DNA from: Calditrichia bacterium
GTDB lineage: Bacteria > Calditrichota > Calditrichia > RBG-13-44-9
Length of the DNA: 6,271 bases
Direction: 5' to 3'
Assembly: GCA_026991005.1 (NCBI GenBank)
Contig: JALXCH010000258.1
Location: 1-6,271, forward strand
Shown here one piece after another: positions 1 to 6,271 of this stretch (within the stretch, counting starts at the first letter, position 1; the number at the start of each line of letters is the position of its first letter). A program made the translations under genes and the position numbers. The notes under the pieces are model-generated. The model was not told the DNA's origin, did no database searches, and worked only from the letters and a program-made list of their open reading frames with translations.

Positions 1-311
<311 letters not shown>

Positions 312-354
312 TACGATTTGGGTCTCAAACTCCCTACAAAGTCGAAATAATCTC

Positions 355-373
355 AATTTTGTTGTGCAAAATT
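355..373. repeat. Short AT-rich inverted repeat upstream of alaS
   Basis: AATTTTG at 355-361 and CAAAATT at 367-373 are perfect 7-bp inverted arms around a 5-nt loop, in the intergenic region between the large kinase gene and alaS. The stem is nearly all A/T and has no following U run on the minus strand, so it is a poor intrinsic terminator. It could be an operator-like site, or chance in AT-rich DNA. Confidence 0.25.
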
Positions 374-432
374 AGTTCTATCAACCAGTTAAGGCAAGAA
401 GTTTGTCGGTTTATTGTGTAATTGCGGTGTGA

Positions 433-3306
433 TTAATTCCTCATGGCAGAATCTATCTTAACGGTGGTCTTTTTAGATAGCACCTGTCGCACTTTGATAG
501 CCAGGTCTTTCATGCGGTAAGGTTTGGGCAGGGTTCCATCGATATGAATATCCCGCGGCATGTGGCGTTCTTTTTCAATATGTCCGCTGGAAATTAAAAT
601 TTTAATGTTCCTATCCAGTTTTTTTAATCGCTTGATGGTTTCGATGCCATTCATTTTGGGCATGGACATATCCACAATAGCCAGGTCGAATTTTTTCTTT
701 TCTTTAATAATGATTTCCAGCGCTCGCATTCCGCTTTCGGCGGTAGTCACTTTATACCCCAACGATTCCAGTATTTCGCGAACAGAATCGACCACCATCT
801 GTTCATCATCAATGACCAGGATTTTCTCGGTACCGGCAGGAATGCTATCGTAAGTCACTGTTTCCTGAATTTTACGCTTAATTTTGCTGGGAGGCAGGTA
901 AATATAGAACGTGGTTCCCTGATTGGGGATACTCTCCACCTCAATATGTCCCCTGTGGCTTTTGATGATTCCGTACACAACAGAAAGTCCCAGACCGGTA
1001 CCTTTACCCGGATCTTTTGTTGTGAAAAAAGGATCGAAAATTTTGTCCAGATACCCGGGTTGAATACCGCAGCCTTTATCAGAAATCATCAAGCAGACGT
1101 ATTCCTGCTCGGGATGGTTGTGGTCGTGCTTGGGGCGGTATTTTTTCATCCGGGTTCTAATTACGATGGGACCGCCTTTCGGCATGGCATCCCGGGCGTT
1201 CACTGCCATGTTGATGAGCACTTGGGTTAATCGAGTCTCGTCAGCTTCCACATCTTCGATATCGGGGTCCAGGTCTAATAAAATTTCATATTCCTTCCCC
1301 AAGGTGCGACGCAACATGGCAGAGAGGTCGCTCACCAGATCGTTGAGGTTAAGGGGTTTGAGGGAGACGTCCTGGTCGCGGGAGAACATGAGTAGTTGGC
1401 GGGTTAAGTCTGCCGCACGTTGAGCGGCATCGGCAATAATATTTGCTCGCCGAATAATCCGATAGTCCCCATTGGCATCTTCCTTTAATAAATCGGTGTT
1501 GGGGATGATAATACCCAGAATATTGTTAAAGTCGTGAGCAATACCACCCACCAGAGTCCCCAGGCTTTCCATTTTTTGCAATTGAATAACCTGCTGCTGG
1601 GATTTCTTCAGCTCTTCGTATGCTTCCTGTAAACTGCGTGCTTTCTCTCGCAAGGCATGCACCAAATGAATGTTTTCTAGAAGAATTGCCGCTTGATTGG
1701 CCAGCGTATTAACAAGGTGGACATCTTCCAGCCGGAATGCGTTCTTCCCTTTTTTTAAATATAAAATTGTGCCATAGCAGAAATCTTTTTCGCTAATAGG
1801 TACCGTAACCAGGGAGACTTTCTGGTTGCGTGGTAATCCCAGAATAGCGTAATCCTGCGGTGTCAAATCCGAAGAATTTAACACCAGTGGTTCTTTACTC
1901 CAGTAGGTTCGAAGGATGAAATTTCCTTTCTCCCTGGCTTCTGGTGCCATACGTTGGTAAACATCCTGCGAAGATGCTTTGGATAAAATGAGTTTTTTCG
2001 TTTCCGCATCCCATAAATAAATGAACGCCTCAGAAGCATCCAGGAGTTTGGTGCCATCCACAATAATTTTTTCCAGAATTTCGTTGGGGGAACTGGCTCG
2101 CATCATCTCCTGACTGATGGCAATCAATTGCTCCAGATTTTTGGCATTTCTCCTATTCCAGGTGCTGAGCTTTTCCAGTTCCTCGGTTTTCTTAAGTAAT
2201 TCTTCATTAACCCGCTGGAGCTTACTCTGGTTAAACAGAATCTCGCGTTGAATTTGAATTTTCTCGGTAATATCAATAATCGCAATAATAATATTTTTTA
2301 TGAAATTGTATTCATCCTGATAGCCGGCAATATTTAACTCCACAATGCTTTTGCTACCATTATTCATGGTAATTGTAGTCACATATCCCCGAACATCCTG
2401 CTGATTCTGAATAAGCCGGTTAAGGATAGCATTTAAATCGTCTCGCTGGAAAAAGCGTTCCAGATTCATTTTAATTAAAATGTTACGCTCGATTTCAAAA
2501 AAGTTGCTGGCACTTTCGTTCACATCTTCAATTTGCCCCAGAGTATCAGCAATGATAATGGGAACAGGGCTGAGCTGGAAAATGGTTTCCAGATAGCGTT
2601 TGGATTTGTGGAGTTCTTTCAGGTTCTTTTCCAGATCATCCACCAATTTGTTCCAAGCGCGGGCAAATTGGGAGAATTCATCCCTACCTTTCTCGGGCAA
2701 TCGTAAACTTAGCGCTTTATCGGATTCGGTATGGGCCTGAATTTGCCGGGCTGCTTCATTTAAAGGGCGGGTAATGGGCTGAGCCAACAGGCGGGACAAA
2801 AGAATCAAGAGCAGCGAAATAATGATGGTAATTGTAACCAGAGAACGATGCTGGGACTTGACCTTATTCTTAACCCAGTTGAGATTCAACCCCAGAATCA
2901 AATCACCCTGATATTCATCGTGGAAAAAAATCCCCTGTTTTAGAAAAAGAAAATGCCGGGTGAATGCTTCTAGTTTGTTAGAATTCCGAAAGTCGTTAAT
3001 CTCTTTTTCCCATCCCTGATAATTGTAACCATACCGCACATGCCCCTCTGCATCGGTAATACACACCAGCGAGATGTCCTCATCGTTTTCCAGACTGGTG
3101 AGCACATTCTTGCTAAATTTGGTGTCGTTAAAATAAAGTCCGGCACCCAGAGTGGTAGCTGTTGCTTGAATAATTCCACGGCCTTTTTTTAACAACCCTT
3201 CCCGAAATTGCGTTTCCATACTAGTGGAGAAATAGATGTAAAATCCTGCACTCAGGATTAGGATAATGCTGGTGGTTAATATCCAGAGCTTAATAGAAAT
3301 CTTCAA
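433..3306 (-). CDS. Membrane-anchored hybrid sensor histidine kinase (HAMP-PAS-GAF-HisKA-HATPase-REC), TTG start
   Basis: A 957-residue inner-membrane hybrid kinase that should autophosphorylate on histidine and pass the phosphate to its own receiver. Visible order: TM1 (about 8-26); extracytoplasmic sensor (about 27-154), resembling small Cache/CHASE8-type domains around [20 protein letters not shown]2 (about 155-172); HAMP (about 173-227, with QPITRPL and a later GRDEF); PAS (about 236-350, ending in IIDITEK); coiled coil; GAF (about 391-545); coiled coil; HisKA with [11 protein letters not shown] (phospho-His591); HATPase with N box N699/N703, G1 D743-KGCGI, F box FDPFFTTK and G2 GTGLGL (769-774). 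The C-terminal receiver has D833/D834, phospho-acceptor D879, S906/S907 and K928, so all catalytic positions are present. The start codon is TTG (3304-3306): an in-frame TGA lies 9 nt upstream of it, and the next Met (residue 30) would delete TM1. AAGG lies about 12 nt upstream. It begins 35 nt after the upstream kinase and is probably co-transcribed with it. Ligand and partner are unknown. Confidence 0.93.
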   Translation of the reverse strand: MKISIKLWILTTSIILILSAGFYIYFSTSMETQFREGLLKKGRGIIQATATTLGAGLYFNDTKFSKNVLTSLENDEDISLVCITDAEGHVRYGYNYQGWEKEINDFRNSNKLEAFTRHFLFLKQGIFFHDEYQGDLILGLNLNWVKNKVKSQHRSLVTITIIISLLLILLSRLLAQPITRPLNEAARQIQAHTESDKALSLRLPEKGRDEFSQFARAWNKLVDDLEKNLKELHKSKRYLETIFQLSPVPIIIADTLGQIEDVNESASNFFEIERNILIKMNLERFFQRDDLNAILNRLIQNQQDVRGYVTTITMNNGSKSIVELNIAGYQDEYNFIKNIIIAIIDITEKIQIQREILFNQSKLQRVNEELLKKTEELEKLSTWNRRNAKNLEQLIAISQEMMRASSPNEILEKIIVDGTKLLDASEAFIYLWDAETKKLILSKASSQDVYQRMAPEAREKGNFILRTYWSKEPLVLNSSDLTPQDYAILGLPRNQKVSLVTVPISEKDFCYGTILYLKKGKNAFRLEDVHLVNTLANQAAILLENIHLVHALREKARSLQEAYEELKKSQQQVIQLQKMESLGTLVGGIAHDFNNILGIIIPNTDLLKEDANGDYRIIRRANIIADAAQRAADLTRQLLMFSRDQDVSLKPLNLNDLVSDLSAMLRRTLGKEYEILLDLDPDIEDVEADETRLTQVLINMAVNARDAMPKGGPIVIRTRMKKYRPKHDHNHPEQEYVCLMISDKGCGIQPGYLDKIFDPFFTTKDPGKGTGLGLSVVYGIIKSHRGHIEVESIPNQGTTFYIYLPPSKIKRKIQETVTYDSIPAGTEKILVIDDEQMVVDSVREILESLGYKVTTAESGMRALEIIIKEKKKFDLAIVDMSMPKMNGIETIKRLKKLDRNIKILISSGHIEKERHMPRDIHIDGTLPKPYRMKDLAIKVRQVLSKKTTVKIDSAMRN

Positions 3307-3341
3307 CTGACATCAATACCTTATTTTTAAATTTCTAAAAT

Positions 3342-4880
3342 TTATCTGGATAAAATTTCTTCCATGGACTTGGAAACTTGATTAATACTATAAGGTTTGC
3401 GCAAAAATCCTTTCACACCCGTTAAATTTATATCTTCAATTGGGCCCTCATCAATGCCACTGGTTAAAATAGCTTTTATATTAGGGTTAACCTTCTGAAG
3501 TTCCCGCAGGGTTGTTTTACCATCCCATTCGGGCATTTTCATATCTATAATGACATAATTAATTTCGTTCTGGTGTTCCCGATAATATTGGAGGGCTTCT
3601 TTGCCGCTGTTTTTCTTAACAACCTGATAGCCTAAAAATTCCAGAATATCTCCCAGTACATTAAGCACGTAGTTTTCATCATCTACCAGAAGAATGGTTA
3701 AATCCGAAGGGCGGATCTGTTGATGCTTCTTGGACACCGAAACCAGTGGAATTTCTTCCTGTTCTGCCGGAAAATAGAGGTCAAACCGAGTCCATTCGCC
3801 CGGCTTGCTGTGAACATCTACATATCCATTCATGCCACGTACAATTCCGTAAACCACCGAGAGCCCCAGTCCAGTGCCCTTTCCTATTTCTTTCGTGGTG
3901 AAAAACGGATCGAAAATTTTAGGTAAAATTTCCAGTGGTATCCCAACGCCGTTGTCCCGAACCATCAGGTGCACATACGGCCCCGGCGTTAAAGAACCAA
4001 GCTGGTATTGTTTTTCCACCTGAAAATTGTCCGTTTTAATGATAATTTTCCCCCCTTCCGGCATGGCATCCACTGCATTAATCACCAGATTCATAATAAT
4101 TTGTTGCAGCTCGGTATCGTCGCCTTTTATGGTAAATAGATTTTCGTTTAGATGGGTCTGAATTTTAATATTTCCCGGAATATTGGGTTGAAGTAATTCC
4201 AGACTATCCTTAATAATCTGATTCAGGTCGATGCTGTAAAAATGAGCATTATCCTTTTGCCGAGTGAATGTTAAAAGACGCTGGGCAATCTCAGATGCTC
4301 GATGAGCCGATTTTTCGATGATTTCTGCTCGTTTGTAATTAGGACTTTCTCTGGAAGTGGAGAGTTTAATAAGCTCTGCATTGGGAATAATGGCCGCTAG
4401 AATGTTGTTAAAATCATGGGCAATTCCCGAAGCCATCAAACCGATACTTTCCAACTTCTGGCTTTGCAGTAATTGATCCTGAATTCTTTTTAATTCGGTA
4501 ATATCCTTGAATAAAAACAAAAAACCAATAGTTTGCTGTCTGAAATCTCCGATTAAATTAACGGTAAGGATTACATCCAGTTCACCACCACCAACGCGAT
4601 AAAGTTTTAACTCCTTATTGGAAACCAGACCAAATTTATTTAAATGAAGTTTTAATTCCTGAATAATTTCATCTTTCTTTATAAAATCCGAAAAATAATT
4701 AAATTGGGAAAGTTCCTCAACCGATTCAATCCCCAACAATTGGTAACCCGCCTTGTTTAAATATATCAAGTCCCCGTCAGTATTGGTAATGGAAACACCA
4801 TCTTGCAAGATTTCAATTAAATTACTTAACTGAAACGGTTGAGATCGTTTATTCTGATTCTTTTTAAAAAAGTTAAACAT
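3342..4880 (-). CDS. Soluble hybrid histidine kinase (PAS-HisKA-HATPase-REC)
   Basis: A 512-residue kinase with no membrane segment or signal peptide, so cytoplasmic or attached through a partner. Domains: PAS (about 18-127, from the [20 protein letters not shown] stretch to KDITELK), linker helix, HisKA with [11 protein letters not shown] (phospho-His155), HATPase with N264/N268, G1 D309-[13 protein letters not shown] (323-330) and GTGLGL (335-340), and a receiver with D400/D401, phospho-acceptor D446, T473/S474 and K495. All phosphotransfer and ATP-binding residues are present. After the G2 box, [11 protein letters not shown] (361-371) has W where these kinases usually have a G before T. 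The ATG (4878-4880) lies 9 nt after the stop of the membrane-protein frame and has no strong Shine-Dalgarno, which suggests translational coupling. The catalytic half closely resembles that of the downstream kinase, including at DNA level around FDPFFTTK, so the two are paralogues. The PAS ligand and the output are unknown. Confidence 0.93.
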   Translation of the reverse strand: MFNFFKKNQNKRSQPFQLSNLIEILQDGVSITNTDGDLIYLNKAGYQLLGIESVEELSQFNYFSDFIKKDEIIQELKLHLNKFGLVSNKELKLYRVGGGELDVILTVNLIGDFRQQTIGFLFLFKDITELKRIQDQLLQSQKLESIGLMASGIAHDFNNILAAIIPNAELIKLSTSRESPNYKRAEIIEKSAHRASEIAQRLLTFTRQKDNAHFYSIDLNQIIKDSLELLQPNIPGNIKIQTHLNENLFTIKGDDTELQQIIMNLVINAVDAMPEGGKIIIKTDNFQVEKQYQLGSLTPGPYVHLMVRDNGVGIPLEILPKIFDPFFTTKEIGKGTGLGLSVVYGIVRGMNGYVDVHSKPGEWTRFDLYFPAEQEEIPLVSVSKKHQQIRPSDLTILLVDDENYVLNVLGDILEFLGYQVVKKNSGKEALQYYREHQNEINYVIIDMKMPEWDGKTTLRELQKVNPNIKAILTSGIDEGPIEDINLTGVKGFLRKPYSINQVSKSMEEILSR

Positions 4881-4889
4881 GACTGCCCA

Positions 4890-5558
4890 CTACTTGTTTC
4901 CCGGTTGTTTTTTAAACAACACACCAATCTGATTTTGCCATTCTCGTTTAATACTGGTGAAACTGAAAAACAAAGCCAGAAGAACCGTAATCAGAATAAA
5001 TATAGTATTCAATAATAAGTAAAATGTAATTTTTTTTATTAAAAATAATCCAATGGAAAAAATAATTCCAAAAAATCCCAAGGATAGAATGTAATTAAAA
5101 GATACGAAACTGATAACTTTTTTTAAAGTACTTACTTTGGGCTTGGATACTAAACCATTTAAATACTGAAAATTTTCAAGATAACGTTCATTTTCTTTTG
5201 CCAGATCGCTTTCCAGATATTTCCAGCGCACGTACCAGAAATAAAGCATAGCCAGATTCAGAATATAATTAAAAATCTGCCCATATATAAAAATTTTGAA
5301 TTGAAGTTGGAAAGCCACAAAATGCAATGTCTCTACAATGTTCGACAACATGAAGATAAATATAACCACATTCAAATATTCCGAGAGAACAATTTTTTTT
5401 TGGTAATAACGATACCAGAATACCAGCAAACTTAGTATAGACAACACCATGGTGGTGTAATTTTTCACTGCAAAATTAGCCCATGCTTCCTGGGTTCCTA
5501 AAATAAAAGGATTTTGTAAAAATTTTGAATAATTAATTAAAGCTATGGTCACTATCAA
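4890..5558 (-). CDS. C-terminal fragment of the interrupted membrane protein (222 residues if read from TTG)
   Basis: Open frame from a TTG codon at 5556-5558 to TAG at 4890-4892. That TTG is unlikely to be a true start: no Shine-Dalgarno precedes it, and it lies inside a hydrophobic helix that continues upstream in frame (IYLIVFL before the TTG, IVTIALINY after it). Counting from TTG, membrane segments are seen at about 1-10 (partial), 34-50, 61-82, 93-110, 148-174 and 177-200. A charged segment at 111-147 (RWKYLESDLAKENERYLENF onwards) is rich in K/R/E and is probably cytoplasmic. There is no catalytic motif or soluble domain, and I do not recognise the family. It resembles the multi-helix membrane sensor modules found ahead of signalling kinases in general layout only. 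Confidence 0.6.
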   Translation of the reverse strand: MIVTIALINYSKFLQNPFILGTQEAWANFAVKNYTTMVLSILSLLVFWYRYYQKKIVLSEYLNVVIFIFMLSNIVETLHFVAFQLQFKIFIYGQIFNYILNLAMLYFWYVRWKYLESDLAKENERYLENFQYLNGLVSKPKVSTLKKVISFVSFNYILSLGFFGIIFSIGLFLIKKITFYLLLNTIFILITVLLALFFSFTSIKREWQNQIGVLFKKQPGNK

Positions 5559-5699
5559 GAATACAATGAGATAAATTTGATGATAAGGTATTTCTTTTTG
5601 ATTTTTAGTCGAAACAAGGCCCAGATAAATAGAAATGACTAATATAAAAATTTTTAATAATATTTCCGAAATAATGTAAATAGGTAGAAAAATAAATTT

Positions 5700-5957
5700 T
5701 TAAATTCTAAAAAATACAATAATAGACATCCCCAGAGAAAGATAGCCGTAAAAATAATAAAAAAGTTTCACCAAGAAATAATTTAATTTTGTGTGAGGAA
5801 TGGTTTCTCGAATTAATAAAAAAATGAGGAAATAAGTAATAGAATTTAAATAAGGCAACGGACTTTCTTCATTGACATGAAGTACGAATAACCCTATCTG
5901 GTAAAAAATATAAATTACGATAAAAATCCAATATTTTTGTAAGAATTTCTGAATCAT
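5700..5957 (-). CDS. N-terminal fragment of the interrupted membrane protein (85 residues)
   Basis: Open frame from ATG (5955-5957) to TAA (5700-5702). A weak purine run, AAGAAAAG, lies about 6 nt before the ATG; there is no strong Shine-Dalgarno. The product has three hydrophobic stretches at about 10-27, 36-49 and 61-83, so it would be a small three-helix membrane protein if made alone. The last helix ends MSIIVFFRI at the stop, and the same frame continues as another hydrophobic helix directly after it, so this is more likely the start of the larger protein than a complete gene. It is the first frame after the terminator at 6049-6079 and therefore the probable start of the operon. No family recognised. 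Confidence 0.5.
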   Translation of the reverse strand: MIQKFLQKYWIFIVIYIFYQIGLFVLHVNEESPLPYLNSITYFLIFLLIRETIPHTKLNYFLVKLFYYFYGYLSLGMSIIVFFRI

Positions 5958-5974
5958 TTAAATCTTTTCTTATT

Positions 5975-6003
5975 TTATTATCAAAAAAGCCCAATATTAC
6001 CAA
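5975..6003 (-). promoter_or_regulatory. Weak candidate promoter for the membrane protein-kinase operon
   Basis: On the minus strand TTGGTA (5998-6003) and TAATAA (5975-5980) are separated by 17 nt, matching the -35 and -10 consensus at 4 and 3 of 6 positions. It sits between the upstream terminator and the first ATG at 5957, where a promoter is expected. The region is so AT-rich that such matches arise easily, so location is the main support. Confidence 0.22.
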
Positions 6004-6048
6004 TTTAAATTATCGACACAGTAAGATTTTATTTAGCTTAATAAATAT

Positions 6049-6079
6049 AAAAAAAGAGTGCTGTAATAGCACTCTTTTT
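6049..6079 (-). terminator. Intrinsic terminator, potentially bidirectional
   Basis: AAAAAGAGTGCT (6051-6062) and AGCACTCTTTTT (6068-6079) are perfect 12-bp inverted arms around a 5-nt loop. Read on the minus strand the hairpin is followed by seven consecutive T (positions 6055 down to 6049); on the plus strand the tract is five T. It lies about 40 nt past the stop codon of the repeat-encoding frame and about 90 nt before the membrane-protein ATG. It should therefore end the repeat gene's transcript and mark the start of a separate transcription unit. Confidence 0.85.
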
Positions 6080-6119
6080 ATGAATTATGAAAGTAGAATC
6101 GTCTATCTATTGTGATATA

Positions 6120-6271
6120 TTATTTGGGAATACCCGGCGGTACAATCGGACTCCAGGTGGCCAGTTTAGGAATACCCGGCGGTACAATCGGACTCCAGGT
6201 GGCCAGTTTAGGAATGCCCGGCGGTACAATCGGACTCCAGGTGGCCAGTTTAGGAATGCCCGGCGGTACAA
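6120..6271 (-). CDS. 3' end of a gene encoding 14-residue Pro-rich tandem repeats (5' part outside window)
   Basis: On the minus strand this frame enters from the window edge and reads as near-perfect repeats of KLATWSPIVPPGIP, ending GIPK and TAA (6120-6122). The repeat length of 42 bp is a multiple of three. The only base that varies among copies (GGT or GGC) is silent, always glycine, in this frame, whereas in both plus-strand open frames it changes the residue (Ile/Met or Thr/Ala). The stop falls at a repeat boundary and a strong terminator follows, both fitting a real gene end. The repeat has one Trp, four Pro and one Lys, and no acidic residues. The visible part could be the tail of a secreted or surface protein, or of a repeat-containing peptide precursor. 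Neither a start codon nor a signal peptide is visible, and I recognise no family. A second minus-strand frame is also open through the repeats, so the coding call is probable rather than certain. Confidence 0.55.
   Translation of the reverse strand, partial: VPPGIPKLATWSPIVPPGIPKLATWSPIVPPGIPKLATWSPIVPPGIPK
6127..6271. repeat. 42-bp tandem direct repeat, three full copies plus a 19-bp partial
   Basis: Copies begin at 6127, 6169, 6211 and 6253, with no spacer between them; the array continues past the window. The copies are identical except for one transition, GGAATA in the first two and GGAATG in the last two. GC is 24 of 42 bases (57%), far above the flanking DNA. The near-identity points to recent expansion by slippage or unequal recombination. 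Confidence 0.97.

Larger units (their letters stand above)
4890..5957 (-). pseudogene. Polytopic membrane protein reading frame interrupted by an in-frame TAA
   Basis: The 85-residue frame starting at ATG 5955-5957 and the 222-residue frame ending at 4890 are in the same phase. They are separated only by one TAA (5700-5702) and 47 further sense codons (5559-5699). Those 47 codons encode what looks like real membrane protein: a hydrophobic helix starting KFIFLPIYIISEILLKIFIL, a polar loop VSTKNQKEIPYHQ, and IYLIVFL running straight into the downstream frame. Read through, the product would have about 354 residues and 9-10 membrane helices, with a charged, probably cytoplasmic segment before the last two. 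No ATG, GTG or TTG with a Shine-Dalgarno restarts translation between the TAA and 5558. I infer a nonsense-mutated gene; sequencing error, readthrough, or two real proteins with an unusual restart remain possible. The family is not recognised. Its place 9 nt upstream of a soluble hybrid kinase suggests a sensory role. Confidence 0.6.

Noticed and set aside
1111..1131. Histidine-rich [10 protein letters not shown] stretch (about residues 726-735) in the large kinase as a metal site
   Set aside because: It lies in the variable loop between HATPase strands just before the G1 box, where charged insertions are common; no other metal-binding residues are evident.
560..1423. Three plus-strand open frames (560-853, 946-1230, 1118-1423)
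   Set aside because: They are antisense shadows of the receiver, HATPase and HisKA regions of the large kinase, whose minus-strand frame has all family motifs.
1878..3179. Minus-strand frames at 1878-2063 and 2970-3179
   Set aside because: They are out-of-frame readings inside the GAF and N-terminal sensor regions of the large kinase.
3720..3926. Plus-strand 68-residue frame containing RGEKRIENF, also seen at 946-1230 as CEKRIENF
   Set aside because: The match is the antisense of the shared FDPFFTTK segment of the two paralogous kinases, not a repeated plus-strand gene.
5700..5702. TAA reassigned to a sense codon
   Set aside because: Both kinase genes and the repeat gene end at TAA in this window, so TAA acts as a normal stop.
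6127..6271. CRISPR array
   Set aside because: The 42-bp units abut directly with no unique spacers, so this is a simple tandem repeat.
6112..6271. Plus-strand coding of the repeats (GIPGGTIGLQVASL frame from GTG or TTG)
   Set aside because: The variable base is non-synonymous in both plus-strand open frames, no ribosome binding site is seen, and the minus-strand stop plus terminator fits better.

Overview
All supported genes in this window lie on the minus strand. In transcription order, from high to low coordinates, they are: the 3' end of a gene made of 14-residue repeats; a transcription terminator; a membrane-protein gene split by an in-frame stop codon; a soluble hybrid histidine kinase; a larger membrane-anchored hybrid histidine kinase; and the 5' end of alaS (alanyl-tRNA synthetase). 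There are no RNA genes, insertion sequences or CRISPR arrays. The plus-strand open frames are shadows of these genes.

The DNA is bacterial, of low to moderate GC. The AlaRS fragment has the [16 protein letters not shown] form of the class II core rather than the E. coli-like [16 protein letters not shown], and the hybrid kinases are of the AHDFNN type. This loosely suggests a Bacteroidota/Calditrichota/Ignavibacteria-like (FCB group) organism or similar, but the window cannot fix the taxonomy.

Region by region: positions 6120-6271 hold three complete 42-bp tandem repeats and part of a fourth. On the minus strand they read as PKLATWSPIVPPGI units ending in PK-stop, followed about 40 nt later by a perfect 12-bp hairpin with U tracts on both strands. 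Positions 4890-5957 are very AT-rich and contain one long hydrophobic reading frame broken only by a TAA at codon 86. Positions 3342-4880 encode a soluble PAS-HisKA-HATPase-REC kinase starting 9 nt after the membrane gene. Positions 433-3306 encode a TM-sensor-TM-HAMP-PAS-GAF-HisKA-HATPase-REC kinase starting at a TTG codon 35 nt further on. Positions 286-432 are a short intergenic region with a TATAAT box just upstream of alaS (1-285, incomplete).

Spacing suggests that the membrane protein and the two kinases form one sensory operon, in which the membrane protein may be the detector for the soluble kinase (inference). No stand-alone response regulator or HPt protein is visible, so the output of the two receiver domains lies elsewhere or is internal. 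The points most worth a second look are the stop-interrupted membrane gene and the repeat-peptide gene, whose only base differences are silent in the proposed frame.
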